Part shown: positions 1 to 8,975 of the stretch, in pieces
Numbering within the stretch: position 1 is the stretch's first letter
How the letters are laid out: every line of letters begins with the position of its first letter
Source: Flavobacterium cerinum
GTDB lineage: Bacteria > Bacteroidota > Bacteroidia > Flavobacteriales > Flavobacteriaceae
Direction: 5' to 3'
Assembly: GCF_024496085.1 (NCBI RefSeq)
Contig: NZ_CP101751.1
Location: 868,001-932,000 of the forward strand
DNA: 64,000 nt
The notes under the pieces: model-generated
Seen by the model: the letters and a program-made list of their open reading frames with translations, nothing else
Told to the model about the DNA's origin: nothing
Databases searched by the model: none
Position numbers and translations under genes: made by a program

Positions 1-612
1 TTTGTATACGTTATCGGCACGCTCGGCATCACCTTTAAAACGCACTTCTGAAAAAGCAGTATGAACCATACCCGGATGAATTCCGCCAACTTTGATCCCA
101 TAAGCATTCAAATCGATTCGCATGCCTTGAGTAATGGCGTCAACTGCATGTTTACTGGCACAATATACATTCCCGTTAGGATAGACTTCTTTTGCCGCCG
201 TAGAGCCAATATTGATAATATGACCGGATTTGCGTTCCGTCATCTGAGGTATTATCGCTTTGGAAACATATAATAAGCCTTTTACATTGATGTCGATCAT
301 TGCATCCCAATCGTCGGTATTCCCGTTTTGAATCGGATCCAGACCATGAGCATTTCCGGCATTATTGATTAAAATATCAATTTTTGAAAAAGATTCCGGA
401 AGAGAAGCGATAGCATTAAAAACAGAATCTTTATCTTTTACATCAAAAGCAAGTGAAGTAATTTGTGTATGTTTTGCTAAATCGCTTTCTAATGTTTCGA
501 GAATTTCTTTTCTTCGTCCGCAAATAATAAGACGATATTGATTTCGGGCTAAAAGCTCGGCTGTAGCTTTTCCGATTCCGCTTGTAGCACCAGTAATAAG
601 AACTGTTTTCAT
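1..612 (-). CDS. SDR-family NAD(P)-dependent oxidoreductase (partial, 3' end missing)
   Basis: Short-chain dehydrogenase/reductase whose C-terminus runs off the left edge; 204 residues are visible from the ATG. The Rossmann dinucleotide loop TGATSGIG is at residues 7-14, a CGRR patch at 31-34 suggests NADP preference, NNAG is at 83-86, and the catalytic set is Ser137 with Tyr150-x-x-x-Lys154 (YCASK). A PG motif follows at 180-181. The overall pattern resembles the YdfG group that oxidises serine or 3-hydroxy acids, but the substrate cannot be read from the sequence. It is transcribed away from the Bat operon. The intergenic stretch 613-783 separates the two divergent units. Confidence 0.93.
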   Translation of the reverse strand, partial: MKTVLITGATSGIGKATAELLARNQYRLIICGRRKEILETLESDLAKHTQITSLAFDVKDKDSVFNAIASLPESFSKIDILINNAGNAHGLDPIQNGNTDDWDAMIDINVKGLLYVSKAIIPQMTERKSGHIINIGSTAAKEVYPNGNVYCASKHAVDAITQGMRIDLNAYGIKVGGIHPGMVHTAFSEVRFKGDAERADNVYK

Positions 613-783
613 GGTAATTAAATTTCAGATCTTAAAAATATAAAAACAAAATCATAATTCAGGCTTAAAATGAAAGTGTTACCAAGACTTTTAACCAATT
701 GTTAACAACAAAACACTAAATAAATTTTCAATTTGCAGTGTTAAAATAACTTATTTAATTTCACGGCTCAAAAAAACATAAAA

Positions 784-1788
784 ATGGAAGACACCACAGC
801 TACTTTAGACATTAGAGCAATTAATGAAAAAATAGAGAGAGAAAGTGCTTTTATTGACCTGCTGACAATGGAGATGAACAAGGTAATTGTAGGTCAGAAA
901 CACATGGTAGAACGATTATTAATCGGACTTTTAGGACAAGGACACATCCTGTTGGAAGGAGTGCCGGGATTGGCAAAAACATTAGCCATCAATACATTGT
1001 CACAAGCAGTTCAGGGTTCTTTCAGCAGGATTCAGTTTACACCGGATCTTTTACCGGCTGACGTAGTCGGAACCATGATCTATAACATCAAACAAAATGA
1101 CTTCTCGATAAAAAAAGGACCGATCTTCGCTAATTTCGTATTAGCGGATGAGATCAACCGTGCACCGGCTAAAGTACAATCGGCATTATTAGAGGCGATG
1201 CAGGAAAAGCAGGTGACAATCGGTGATGAAACCTTTAAACTGGACAAACCGTTCCTGGTAATGGCAACGCAGAACCCGGTTGAACAAGAAGGAACGTACC
1301 CGTTACCGGAAGCACAAGTTGACCGTTTTATGTTGAAAACGGTGATCGACTATCCTAAAATGGAAGACGAACGCATGGTAATCCGTCAAAACCTGAAAGG
1401 AAGCTATGAAAAAGTGAACGCGGTTATTTCGCTGGATCAGATCAGACGCGCTCAGGAAGCCGTTCGTGAAGTGTACATGGATGAAAAAATCGAAAAATAT
1501 ATACTGGATATCATCTTTGCTACCCGTTATCCGGAAAAATACAAACTGGCCGAGTTAAAACCGCTGATCAGTTTCGGAGCTTCACCAAGGGGAAGTATCA
1601 ATCTGGCAACAGCAGCTAAATGTTATGCCTTTATTAAACGACGTGGCTATGTAATACCGGAAGATGTTCGCGCAGTAGTACACGATGTATTGCGTCACAG
1701 AATCGGGATAACCTACGAAGCGGAAGCCGAAAACATTACTTCTGTTGAGATTATCAATAAAATTGTGAACGAAATCGAAGTACCTTAG
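784..1788 (+). CDS. moxR: MoxR-family AAA+ ATPase
   Basis: MoxR ATPase, 334 aa, first gene of the Bat operon. Walker A GVPGLAKT lies at residues 59-66, Walker B LADEIN at 120-125, sensor-1 ATQNP at 161-165, and the arginine-finger motif VDRF around 179-182. MoxR proteins act as chaperone-like ATPases that work with VWA-domain partners, and here a DUF58 protein and two VWA proteins follow directly. The N-terminal 30 residues are a variable lead-in, and the length is normal for the family. The 66-nt gap to the DUF58 gene holds only a weak inverted repeat (GATTAC...GTAATC), so co-transcription is likely. The exact client is unknown. Confidence 0.96.
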   Translation: MEDTTATLDIRAINEKIERESAFIDLLTMEMNKVIVGQKHMVERLLIGLLGQGHILLEGVPGLAKTLAINTLSQAVQGSFSRIQFTPDLLPADVVGTMIYNIKQNDFSIKKGPIFANFVLADEINRAPAKVQSALLEAMQEKQVTIGDETFKLDKPFLVMATQNPVEQEGTYPLPEAQVDRFMLKTVIDYPKMEDERMVIRQNLKGSYEKVNAVISLDQIRRAQEAVREVYMDEKIEKYILDIIFATRYPEKYKLAELKPLISFGASPRGSINLATAAKCYAFIKRRGYVIPEDVRAVVHDVLRHRIGITYEAEAENITSVEIINKIVNEIEVP

Positions 1789-1854
1789 AATATAGATTAC
1801 TGATTTTTGTCCCCCTGTTGTTGACGTAATCATTAATCTGTAATCACTGTCAGA

Positions 1855-2721
1855 ATGGATACCAAAGAGCTTTTAAAAAAAGTACGAAAAATAGAAATCA
1901 AAACCCGGAGATTGAGCGATCATATCTTTTCGGGTGAATATCATACGTCTTTTAAAGGAAGAGGGATGACCTTTTCGGAAGTGCGCCAGTACCAGTTCGG
2001 AGACGATGTTCGGGCGATCGACTGGAATGTAACGGCACGTTATAACGAACCTTATATCAAGGTTTTTGAAGAAGAACGGGAACTTACCATGATGTTACTG
2101 GTTGATATCAGCGGTTCGGAAAGTTTTGGAACTCAAAACCAACTTAAAAATGACGTTGTAACCGAAATTGCAGCAACCTTAGCCTTCTCAGCGACACAAA
2201 ACAACGATAAAATCGGACTGATCTTATTCTCAGATCAGATTGAACTTTTTATTCCTCCCAAAAAAGGAAAATCACACGTGTTGCGCATTATTCGGGAACT
2301 GATCGAGTTTACTCCGAAAAGTAAAAAAACCGATTTATCTCAGGCACTGAAATTCCTGTCGGGTGTGATGAAAAAGAAAGCCATCGTATTTGTAATCTCG
2401 GATTTTATGACTTCCGATTATGAACAAACCCTGAAAATCGCCGGAAAAAAACACGATGTAACCGGTGTTCGGGTGTATGATCTCCGCGAAGAAAAAATGC
2501 CGAATATCGGAATGGTTCATATGGAAGATGCCGAAACAGGTGAAACCCTGCTGGTAAACACCAATTCGAAATCCGTTCGAATGGAATATGAAAAACACTA
2601 TCAGGAAAATGTAAAATATTTTAAAGAAACATTTTCGCGATGCGGATCCGGTACGGTAAGTACCCGCGTTGACGAATCGTATGTAACCAAACTATTGGGG
2701 TATTTTAAAGCAAGAACCTAG
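1855..2721 (+). CDS. DUF58 domain protein (VWA-like, MoxR partner)
   Basis: DUF58 protein, 288 aa, cytoplasmic, with no signal peptide or membrane segment. The family hallmark is visible at about residues 50-62 (GDDVRAIDWNVTAR), followed by a VWA-like metal-binding motif D84-I-S86-G-S88 (DISGS). DUF58 genes almost always sit next to moxR and are thought to couple the ATPase to membrane VWA proteins. Only 2 nt separate its stop from the next start, so translation is probably coupled. The biochemical role is inferred from family and context. Confidence 0.93.
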   Translation: MDTKELLKKVRKIEIKTRRLSDHIFSGEYHTSFKGRGMTFSEVRQYQFGDDVRAIDWNVTARYNEPYIKVFEEERELTMMLLVDISGSESFGTQNQLKNDVVTEIAATLAFSATQNNDKIGLILFSDQIELFIPPKKGKSHVLRIIRELIEFTPKSKKTDLSQALKFLSGVMKKKAIVFVISDFMTSDYEQTLKIAGKKHDVTGVRVYDLREEKMPNIGMVHMEDAETGETLLVNTNSKSVRMEYEKHYQENVKYFKETFSRCGSGTVSTRVDESYVTKLLGYFKART

Positions 2722-2723
2722 AA

Positions 2724-4346
2724 ATGATAAAAAATAAGTTTTACATACTGTTGTTTTTACTATTGGGAACTGTTGGTTTTGCACAGCAGAAACCGGTTCA
2801 GGCAACCATAGATTCTACGAAAATAAAAATCGGATCGCAGTTTAACCTGACTTTAAAAACAACGGTAGACAGTACAACACGTGTACACTTCCCGGAAAGC
2901 AAGACTTTCGGATATCTGGAAGTATTAGAATCCTATCCGGTCGATACCATTAAAAAAGAAAACCGTTACGAACTGATTAAAAAATACGGTTTAACGCAGT
3001 TTGACAGCGGAAAATATACAGTGCCGCAACTACCGGTTATTATCGGTAACAAACAATTCTTAACCGATTCGATGGCAATTCAGGTTATGGGCGTAACAGT
3101 AGATACGACCAAACAACAGATGTATGACATCAAGTCGATCGTTACGGTTAAAAAACCGATTAGTAATATCTGGAAATACAGTCTTATTCTGGCTTTGATA
3201 ATCGGTGCCGGTTTTCTGGTGAACTGGTTGCTGAAAAGATATCAGAACAAAGACAAAAAAGTCGAGGAAATCTATTCAACACCTATTGAAAAGGCGACAA
3301 ATCTGTTGCAAAATCTGGAGAAAAAGGAATTATGGCAAAACGGAGACGTAAAGTCATACTATTCTGAAATGACCGATATTACGCGTACTTACATTGAAGA
3401 AACGATTCAGGTTCCGGCGATGGAAAGTACAACGGCTGAATTGTTGACCGCGTTAAGAGAAGCGGTTGTTAAAAAGAAAATGGGAATCAAAAAGGAAACA
3501 TTTGAATCCTTTGAAAAGATCCTGAAAAATGCCGATCTGGTTAAGTTTGCTAAATCAAAACCACTGGATTTTGAAATCGCAGATGACCGTAAAAATATTG
3601 AAAACGTAATCTTCACCATCGAAAAATCGATCCCGAAAGAGGTAGAAGAGGCTATAGTTGAAGAAAGACAACGCAAAGAAAGATTGCTTCGCAACCAAAA
3701 GGTAAGAAGAATATTAATTTCAACCGCTACGAGTATCGTCCTTTTTATCGCTGCCTTTACCTACTTCCTTTCTACTGACGGACTTGATTTTATAAAAGAT
3801 AAGTTAATAGGACACAGTACGAAAGACCTGTTAAAAGGCGAATGGGTGAAAAGCGAATACGGAGAACCGTCTGTAATTATTGAAACACCAAAAGTACTGA
3901 AACGCTTCAGCGACGAACGGGTTCAGACCAATTTACCGGCGAATATCAAATCAACGCAGAAATTCCTATACGGAAGTCTGATCGATAATTTTAGTATTGC
4001 AGTCAATACAACCACGTTTAAAGATTCGTTACGAGCCGATAATGATGCTATTCTGAATGAGAATATTACCCGTTTTGAAAAGACGGTCGGAGCCAAAGGA
4101 ATTATTGTAAAAACCGATGATTTTGAAATTAAAGACGGCTTTACCGGTAAGCGCGGATATGGTTCCATGACGATTTTTAATCCGGCTAAAAACGAAGACG
4201 AACGAATGGAATATCAAATTATCATCTTCTCTCAAAAATTCGGAATTCAGGAAATTGCCCTGGTATATCGCGAAGGAGATGAAAATGCAAAACAAATTGC
4301 AGACCGAATTGTAAACTCTATTGAACTCAGAAAAGTAAACGAATGA
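2724..4346 (+). CDS. BatD-like membrane protein of the Bat operon
   Basis: Protein of 540 aa with a Sec signal peptide at residues 1-20 (ending GFAQ), a periplasmic N-terminal domain, a membrane segment at about 151-170, a charged cytoplasmic region of about 155 residues, and a second membrane segment at about 329-350 followed by a second soluble domain. The N-terminal half resembles the BatD/oxygen-tolerance type of beta-rich domain, but the protein is not the canonical BatD, which is encoded at 7210-8970. Its stop overlaps the batA start (ATGA at 4343-4346), which indicates translational coupling. It is probably an assembly partner in the Bat membrane complex; function is inferred only from position. 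Confidence 0.88.
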   Translation: MIKNKFYILLFLLLGTVGFAQQKPVQATIDSTKIKIGSQFNLTLKTTVDSTTRVHFPESKTFGYLEVLESYPVDTIKKENRYELIKKYGLTQFDSGKYTVPQLPVIIGNKQFLTDSMAIQVMGVTVDTTKQQMYDIKSIVTVKKPISNIWKYSLILALIIGAGFLVNWLLKRYQNKDKKVEEIYSTPIEKATNLLQNLEKKELWQNGDVKSYYSEMTDITRTYIEETIQVPAMESTTAELLTALREAVVKKKMGIKKETFESFEKILKNADLVKFAKSKPLDFEIADDRKNIENVIFTIEKSIPKEVEEAIVEERQRKERLLRNQKVRRILISTATSIVLFIAAFTYFLSTDGLDFIKDKLIGHSTKDLLKGEWVKSEYGEPSVIIETPKVLKRFSDERVQTNLPANIKSTQKFLYGSLIDNFSIAVNTTTFKDSLRADNDAILNENITRFEKTVGAKGIIVKTDDFEIKDGFTGKRGYGSMTIFNPAKNEDERMEYQIIIFSQKFGIQEIALVYREGDENAKQIADRIVNSIELRKVNE

Positions 4347-5347
4347 TGAAGAATATCTCTTTTTTGCATCCCGAGTTTTTTTGGCTGTTTTTAATAGTGC
4401 CAATTCTAATCGGATGGTATTTCTGGAAAAGAAATAAACAAACGGCAACGCTGAAAATAAGCGCAATAAAAGGATTTAAAGCAACGACATCCTTATTGCC
4501 GAAGCTAAAGCCAATCTTATTTGTATTGCGAATACTTGCATTAAGCGCGATGATCGTGGCTTTGGCACGTCCGCAGTCAACCGATGTAACGAACAAAACC
4601 CGTACAACAAGAGGTATCGATATCGTAATGGCGATTGACGTTTCAGGAAGTATGCTCGCTAAAGATTTAAAACCGAACCGGATGGAAGCGCTGAAAAGAG
4701 TAGCATCTGAGTTTGTAAAAGAAAGACCCAACGATCGAATCGGTTTGGTGGTATATGCCGCAGAAAGTTATACAAAAACACCGGTTACCAGTGATAAAGC
4801 AGTTGTATTAGACGCGTTAAAAGGGGTAAAATACGACAATGTATTACAGGACGGAACGGGTATTGGTGTAGGATTGGCTACGGCGGTTAACCGTTTAAAA
4901 GATAGTAAAGCGAAAAGTAAAGTCGTGATATTACTAACGGATGGAGTTAATAATGCCGGATTTATCGATCCGAGAATGGCCTCTGAAATTGCTAAAGAAT
5001 ACGGAATCAAAGTGTATACGATTGGAATCGGAACTAACGGGATGGCCGAATTTCCATATGCTATTGCGCCAAACGGACAATTCCTGTTCCGGATGATGCA
5101 AGTGGAAATCGATGAAAAGCTGATGAAAGAAATCGCAGCAACAACCGATGGAAAATACTTTAGAGCAACCAGTAATAAGAGCCTGGAAAATATTTATAAT
5201 GAAATCAATAAACTGGAAAAAACCGAAATAGAAGAAATGAAATATTTCAACTATGACGAAAAGTACCGACCGCTGGTATTCCTGGCTTTGGGCTTGTTGG
5301 TTTTGGAAATTTTATTACGAAAAACTATTTTTAGAAGCTTTATCTGA
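4343..5347 (+). CDS. batA: BatA, membrane VWA-domain protein
   Basis: BatA-type protein, 334 aa. Two N-terminal membrane segments (about 8-26 and 57-76) precede a von Willebrand factor A domain with the MIDAS motif D99-V-S101-G-S103, and a last hydrophobic helix lies near the C-terminus (about 311-327). The VWA domain is therefore held on one face of the inner membrane. The start overlaps the upstream stop; an ATG one codon later (4346) is equally possible. In Bacteroides the Bat proteins were linked to aerotolerance and they are widely regarded as an envelope-stress complex. BatB follows after 2 nt. Confidence 0.95.
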   Translation: MMKNISFLHPEFFWLFLIVPILIGWYFWKRNKQTATLKISAIKGFKATTSLLPKLKPILFVLRILALSAMIVALARPQSTDVTNKTRTTRGIDIVMAIDVSGSMLAKDLKPNRMEALKRVASEFVKERPNDRIGLVVYAAESYTKTPVTSDKAVVLDALKGVKYDNVLQDGTGIGVGLATAVNRLKDSKAKSKVVILLTDGVNNAGFIDPRMASEIAKEYGIKVYTIGIGTNGMAEFPYAIAPNGQFLFRMMQVEIDEKLMKEIAATTDGKYFRATSNKSLENIYNEINKLEKTEIEEMKYFNYDEKYRPLVFLALGLLVLEILLRKTIFRSFI

Positions 5348-5349
5348 TT

Positions 5350-6384
5350 ATGTGGCAGTTTGAAGAACCAAAATATTTTTACCTGTTGGGAATCATACCG
5401 TTTTTGGTATTGCTTTTCCTGATTAACCTGTATTGGAAACGGAAAAAACAAAAACAATTCGGAGATCTGGAACTGATTAAAAAACTAAGTCCGGAAAAAT
5501 CCGTTTTTAAACCCGTTTTAAAGCTGATAGTGGTAGCATTGGCATTAGCCGGTATTATCCTGGCATTGGTTAATCCGAAAATAGGAACCAAAATGGAAAC
5601 GGTAAAACGACAGGGCGTTGATATCGTTTTTGCAGTCGACATTTCCAAAAGTATGTTGGCGGAAGATATCGCCCCGAACCGATTGGAAAAGAGTAAACAA
5701 CTCGTTTCTCAGATCATTAATCAGTTGGGAAGCGACCGTATCGGGATTGTAGGATATGCAGGAAGTGCTTATCCGGTTTTACCGATCACAACCGATTACA
5801 GCGTTGCTAAAATGTACCTGCAAAGTATGAATACAGATATGGTTTCATCTCAGGGAACAGCTTTATCCGAAGCAATCAAAATGGCAACATCTTATTTCGA
5901 TGATCCGCAAACCAGTAAGTTAATTGTACTGATTTCGGATGGAGAAGACCACGGAGAAGGATTTGAGGATGCAATAGAAGAAGCGAAGGAAAAACGAATC
6001 AAAATCATGACCATTGGTGTCGGAACTGAAAAAGGAGGGCCGATTCCGTTGCGCTATAACGGAAAAATTGAAGGGTTTAAAAAGGATTCCAAAGGCGAAA
6101 CCGTTGTGACCAAACTGTATCCGGAAACATTAAAAACCATTGCCAAAAGCGCTGATGGCGGTTATGTTTACGGCGGTAATACAAAAGAAGTTGTGGAGTT
6201 TGTGAAAAACGGACTTGGGAATCTGGAAAAAACAGATTTTGAAAGCCAGCAGATAGCCGATTTTCAGTCGCAATATCAGTGGTTTTTAGGAATAGCATTT
6301 GCCCTGTTGTTATTGGATGTTTTCTTGTTGGAACGAAAAACAGCCTGGGTTAAAAAGTTGAATTTATTTAATGAAAAAGAATAA
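5350..6384 (+). CDS. batB: BatB, membrane VWA-domain protein
   Basis: BatB-type protein, 344 aa, a paralogue of the upstream BatA with the same topology: membrane helices at about 9-28 and 55-75, a VWA domain, and a C-terminal helix. Its MIDAS motif is D97-I-S99-K-S101, with Lys replacing the usual Gly between the two serines; this is compatible with metal binding. BatA and BatB are expected to form a heteromeric VWA pair. The stop TAA shares its last base with the batC ATG (6384), so reinitiation by terminating ribosomes is likely. Confidence 0.95.
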   Translation: MWQFEEPKYFYLLGIIPFLVLLFLINLYWKRKKQKQFGDLELIKKLSPEKSVFKPVLKLIVVALALAGIILALVNPKIGTKMETVKRQGVDIVFAVDISKSMLAEDIAPNRLEKSKQLVSQIINQLGSDRIGIVGYAGSAYPVLPITTDYSVAKMYLQSMNTDMVSSQGTALSEAIKMATSYFDDPQTSKLIVLISDGEDHGEGFEDAIEEAKEKRIKIMTIGVGTEKGGPIPLRYNGKIEGFKKDSKGETVVTKLYPETLKTIAKSADGGYVYGGNTKEVVEFVKNGLGNLEKTDFESQQIADFQSQYQWFLGIAFALLLLDVFLLERKTAWVKKLNLFNEKE

Positions 6385-7154
6385 TGAAGAAGTGGTTTAG
6401 TTATTATTTTTTGTTGTTTTCATTGGTGATGTCGGCTCAGGTAAAAGACCGAAACCTGCCGCGTGGTAATGAAGCATTCGATGAGAAAAACTATTCGGAA
6501 GCCGAAGCAGATTATCGTATCTCTCATTCAAAAGTACCGGCAAGACCTGCTTCCGCATACAATTTGGGGAATGCAATATACAGGCAAAATCAACCGGGTG
6601 AGGCGAAACTTGCTTATATGAAAGCGATCGAACATGCAAAAGGGAAAAGACAAAAACATAAAGCGTTTCACAATATCGGAAATGTTTTTATGTTGGAAAA
6701 AAACTATGAAGCAGCCGTTGAAGCTTATAAAAACGCCTTGCGCAGTAATCCGTATGACGAGGAAACCCGTTACAATTATGCCTTGGCGAAACAGAAATTA
6801 AAAGAAAATCCGCCGAAGAATAACAATAAGGATAAAAATAAAGACAAAGACAAGAATAAGGATAAAGATAAACAGGACCAAAAAGATCAAAACAAAGATA
6901 AAGGCGACAATAAGAAAGACCAGAACAAAGACAAAGGTCAGGATAAAAAAGACGATAAAGGAGATCCGAAAGACAAAAACGGTAATAAAGGCGACAAGGA
7001 TAAACAAGACGCTCAGCCAAAACCTGGCGGAGCTTCCAAACAACGAATGGAAAACCTGTTGGATGCTTTGAACAATGAAGAGAAAAAAATTCAGGACAAA
7101 GTAAAAGCGAGAGAAGTAAAAGGAAGTCCTGTTAAAAATGAGAAAGATTGGTAA
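6384..7154 (+). CDS. batC: BatC, TPR protein with a Lys/Asp-rich low-complexity linker
   Basis: Protein of 256 aa with a signal peptide (residues 1-18, ending MSAQ) and TPR-type helical repeats over about residues 24-140, then about 75 residues made almost only of K, D, N, Q and G (about 141-215), then a conserved charged C-terminal tail. TPR domains act as protein-interaction platforms, and BatC is placed in the periplasmic part of the Bat complex. The linker-coding DNA (about 6810-7010) is an A-rich repeat of AAAGAYAAR-like units and could vary in length by slippage. The Bat operon continues with batD after 55 nt. Confidence 0.92.
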   Translation: MKKWFSYYFLLFSLVMSAQVKDRNLPRGNEAFDEKNYSEAEADYRISHSKVPARPASAYNLGNAIYRQNQPGEAKLAYMKAIEHAKGKRQKHKAFHNIGNVFMLEKNYEAAVEAYKNALRSNPYDEETRYNYALAKQKLKENPPKNNNKDKNKDKDKNKDKDKQDQKDQNKDKGDNKKDQNKDKGQDKKDDKGDPKDKNGNKGDKDKQDAQPKPGGASKQRMENLLDALNNEEKKIQDKVKAREVKGSPVKNEKDW

Positions 7155-7209
7155 TCGGTCAAAAAGATATAACTTGTCCGATAAATAGAAAGTAGTGTAC
7201 GAATATAAA

Positions 7210-8970
7210 ATGAATAGATTTGTTTTTCTGATATTATTATGCTTTCAGGGCCTTTTTGCTCAGGTACAGTTTGAAGCTGTTGTGAGTAAAAATTCGCTTG
7301 GAATTAATGAACGTTTACGCATTGATTTTACAATGAATGAAGACGGCGATAATTTTAGTCCGCCGGCATTCGAAGGGTTTCGGGTCGTAGGAGGTCCGAA
7401 TCAGGCGGTGAGTTATTCCTGGATTAACGGAAAAAAATCGTTCAATAAATCCTATTCCTATTTCCTGATGCCGCTAAAAAAAGGAGCTGTAGTTATTAAA
7501 CCGGCTTCTATCGAAATTGAAGGAAAGATCTATAAAACCAATCCGGTAAAAGTTACGGTGACCAATGCCGTTCAGGAAGAAGTAAATCCATACTATCCGC
7601 AACAAAAAATGGGTGAAGGTATTCATCTGGTTGCCGAAATTTCCAAAACGACACCCTATGTTAACGAACCGATCACGGTAGTGTATAAACTATATGTGAG
7701 CAATACAGCTAGTGTGCGAAACTGGAGAGAATTATCAAGCCCTAAATACAACGATTTCTGGAGCCAGAATATCGATATCAAAAAACTGGTTGTTGAAAAC
7801 GGCAAATATAACGGAGAAGACTATCGTTATGTGGTCTTGCGAAAAACCGTGTTATATCCGCAAAAAGCCGGAAAACTGGAAATAGAACCGCTTTCATTGG
7901 ATATTGAAGTGGATCTGCCAACCGGACGCCGGGATTTCTTCGGACGTATGGAATATGCCAGTGGTAACAAGACCGTTTCGGCCGGAGCTAAATCGATTAA
8001 TGTAAAAGCATTGCCGGAAGCCGGAAAACCAATTGACTTTACAGGAGCTGTAGGTGATTTCGATTTTAAAGTAATCCCTTCTAAAACAACATTGAAATCA
8101 GGCGAATCACTGGATTTGGTTGTAAGTGTGTCCGGAAAAGGGAACCTGAAATTGTTTACCCTTCCGAAGCCGGTTGTGCCAAGTGCTCTGGAAATGTATG
8201 ATCCGGAACATAAAGAAAAAGTGAATACACCGCTTTCCGGAATGCAGGGCGAAGTGTCGGATACTTATGCAATCATCCCGCAATACAAAGGGAATTATCA
8301 GATTAAACCGATTGTATTTTCTTATTTTGATTTAAGCGCCAACAAATATAAAACGATCAGTTCATCTGAAATTATGATTAATGTAACGGAAGGACCAACA
8401 CCGGGCGCGGGGAATGGTAATGAAGTTGCTGCTGCTCCCGGAAAACAAAATGTGATAGCCAACGATCAGTTTCAGTTTATCAAGCTTCAGACGAATTTAA
8501 CAGCAATACATCAAAAAGGCTTTTTAGGATCCGGATTGTTCTATACGTTATTGATAGCTCCGTTTTTGATTATTCCGGTCATTGTACTGGCTAAAAAGAA
8601 AAAAGAAGCTATTGATGGTGATGTGGCGGGTAATAAAATACGTCAGTCCAATAAACTGGCAAAACGATTCTTGTCGGAAGCGAAAAAACAATTGGGGAAT
8701 AAAGAAGGATTCTATGTGGCTATGGAAAAAGCATTGCACAATTTCTTAAAAGCGAAATTGCATATTGAAACTTCCGAAATGAGTAAAGAAAATATACAGG
8801 AATTACTGTTGTCTAAAAAAGGATCGGCCGAAACGGTTCATGACTTTATTGCATTAATGGACAGTTGTGAATTTGCCCGTTATACGCCGGCTTCGGTTGG
8901 AACCATGCAACAGGATTATGATAAAGCTGTAACCGTTATTTCCGGACTGGAAAAACAAATCACGAATTAA
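7210..8970 (+). CDS. batD: BatD, oxygen-tolerance family membrane protein
   Basis: BatD protein, 586 aa. I place the start at the ATG at 7210 because it gives a clean signal peptide (MNRFVFLILLCFQGLFAQ); a longer reading from a GTG at 7195 adds five residues before it. The large periplasmic part (about 19-440) is beta-rich with repeated immunoglobulin-like stretches, followed by one membrane helix (about 445-463) with a KKKK cytoplasmic edge and a helical cytoplasmic tail of about 120 residues. BatD is the largest member of the complex and probably its scaffold. batE follows after only 5 nt. Confidence 0.94.
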   Translation: MNRFVFLILLCFQGLFAQVQFEAVVSKNSLGINERLRIDFTMNEDGDNFSPPAFEGFRVVGGPNQAVSYSWINGKKSFNKSYSYFLMPLKKGAVVIKPASIEIEGKIYKTNPVKVTVTNAVQEEVNPYYPQQKMGEGIHLVAEISKTTPYVNEPITVVYKLYVSNTASVRNWRELSSPKYNDFWSQNIDIKKLVVENGKYNGEDYRYVVLRKTVLYPQKAGKLEIEPLSLDIEVDLPTGRRDFFGRMEYASGNKTVSAGAKSINVKALPEAGKPIDFTGAVGDFDFKVIPSKTTLKSGESLDLVVSVSGKGNLKLFTLPKPVVPSALEMYDPEHKEKVNTPLSGMQGEVSDTYAIIPQYKGNYQIKPIVFSYFDLSANKYKTISSSEIMINVTEGPTPGAGNGNEVAAAPGKQNVIANDQFQFIKLQTNLTAIHQKGFLGSGLFYTLLIAPFLIIPVIVLAKKKKEAIDGDVAGNKIRQSNKLAKRFLSEAKKQLGNKEGFYVAMEKALHNFLKAKLHIETSEMSKENIQELLLSKKGSAETVHDFIALMDSCEFARYTPASVGTMQQDYDKAVTVISGLEKQITN

Positions 8971-8975
8971 TCGCC

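Noticed and set aside
61..273. 70-aa plus-strand ORF at the left edge
   Set aside because: It lies inside the clearly conserved SDR gene read on the minus strand.
1789..1854. Inverted repeat GATTAC...GTAATC between moxR and DUF58
   Set aside because: Only 6 bp, no T run and no loop of plausible size; likely chance in AT-rich DNA.
4029..4731. Antisense ORFs of 145 and 134 aa opposite the BatD-like gene and batA
   Set aside because: Both lie opposite well-conserved coding sequence with correct domains; they are frame shadows.
6688..7043. Two antisense ORFs (110 and 81 aa) that look like hydrophobic membrane proteins opposite the BatC linker
   Set aside because: They are the complement of the AAR/GAY repeat coding for Lys/Asp; Phe/Leu/Val runs arise automatically. 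No start signal or conservation is visible.
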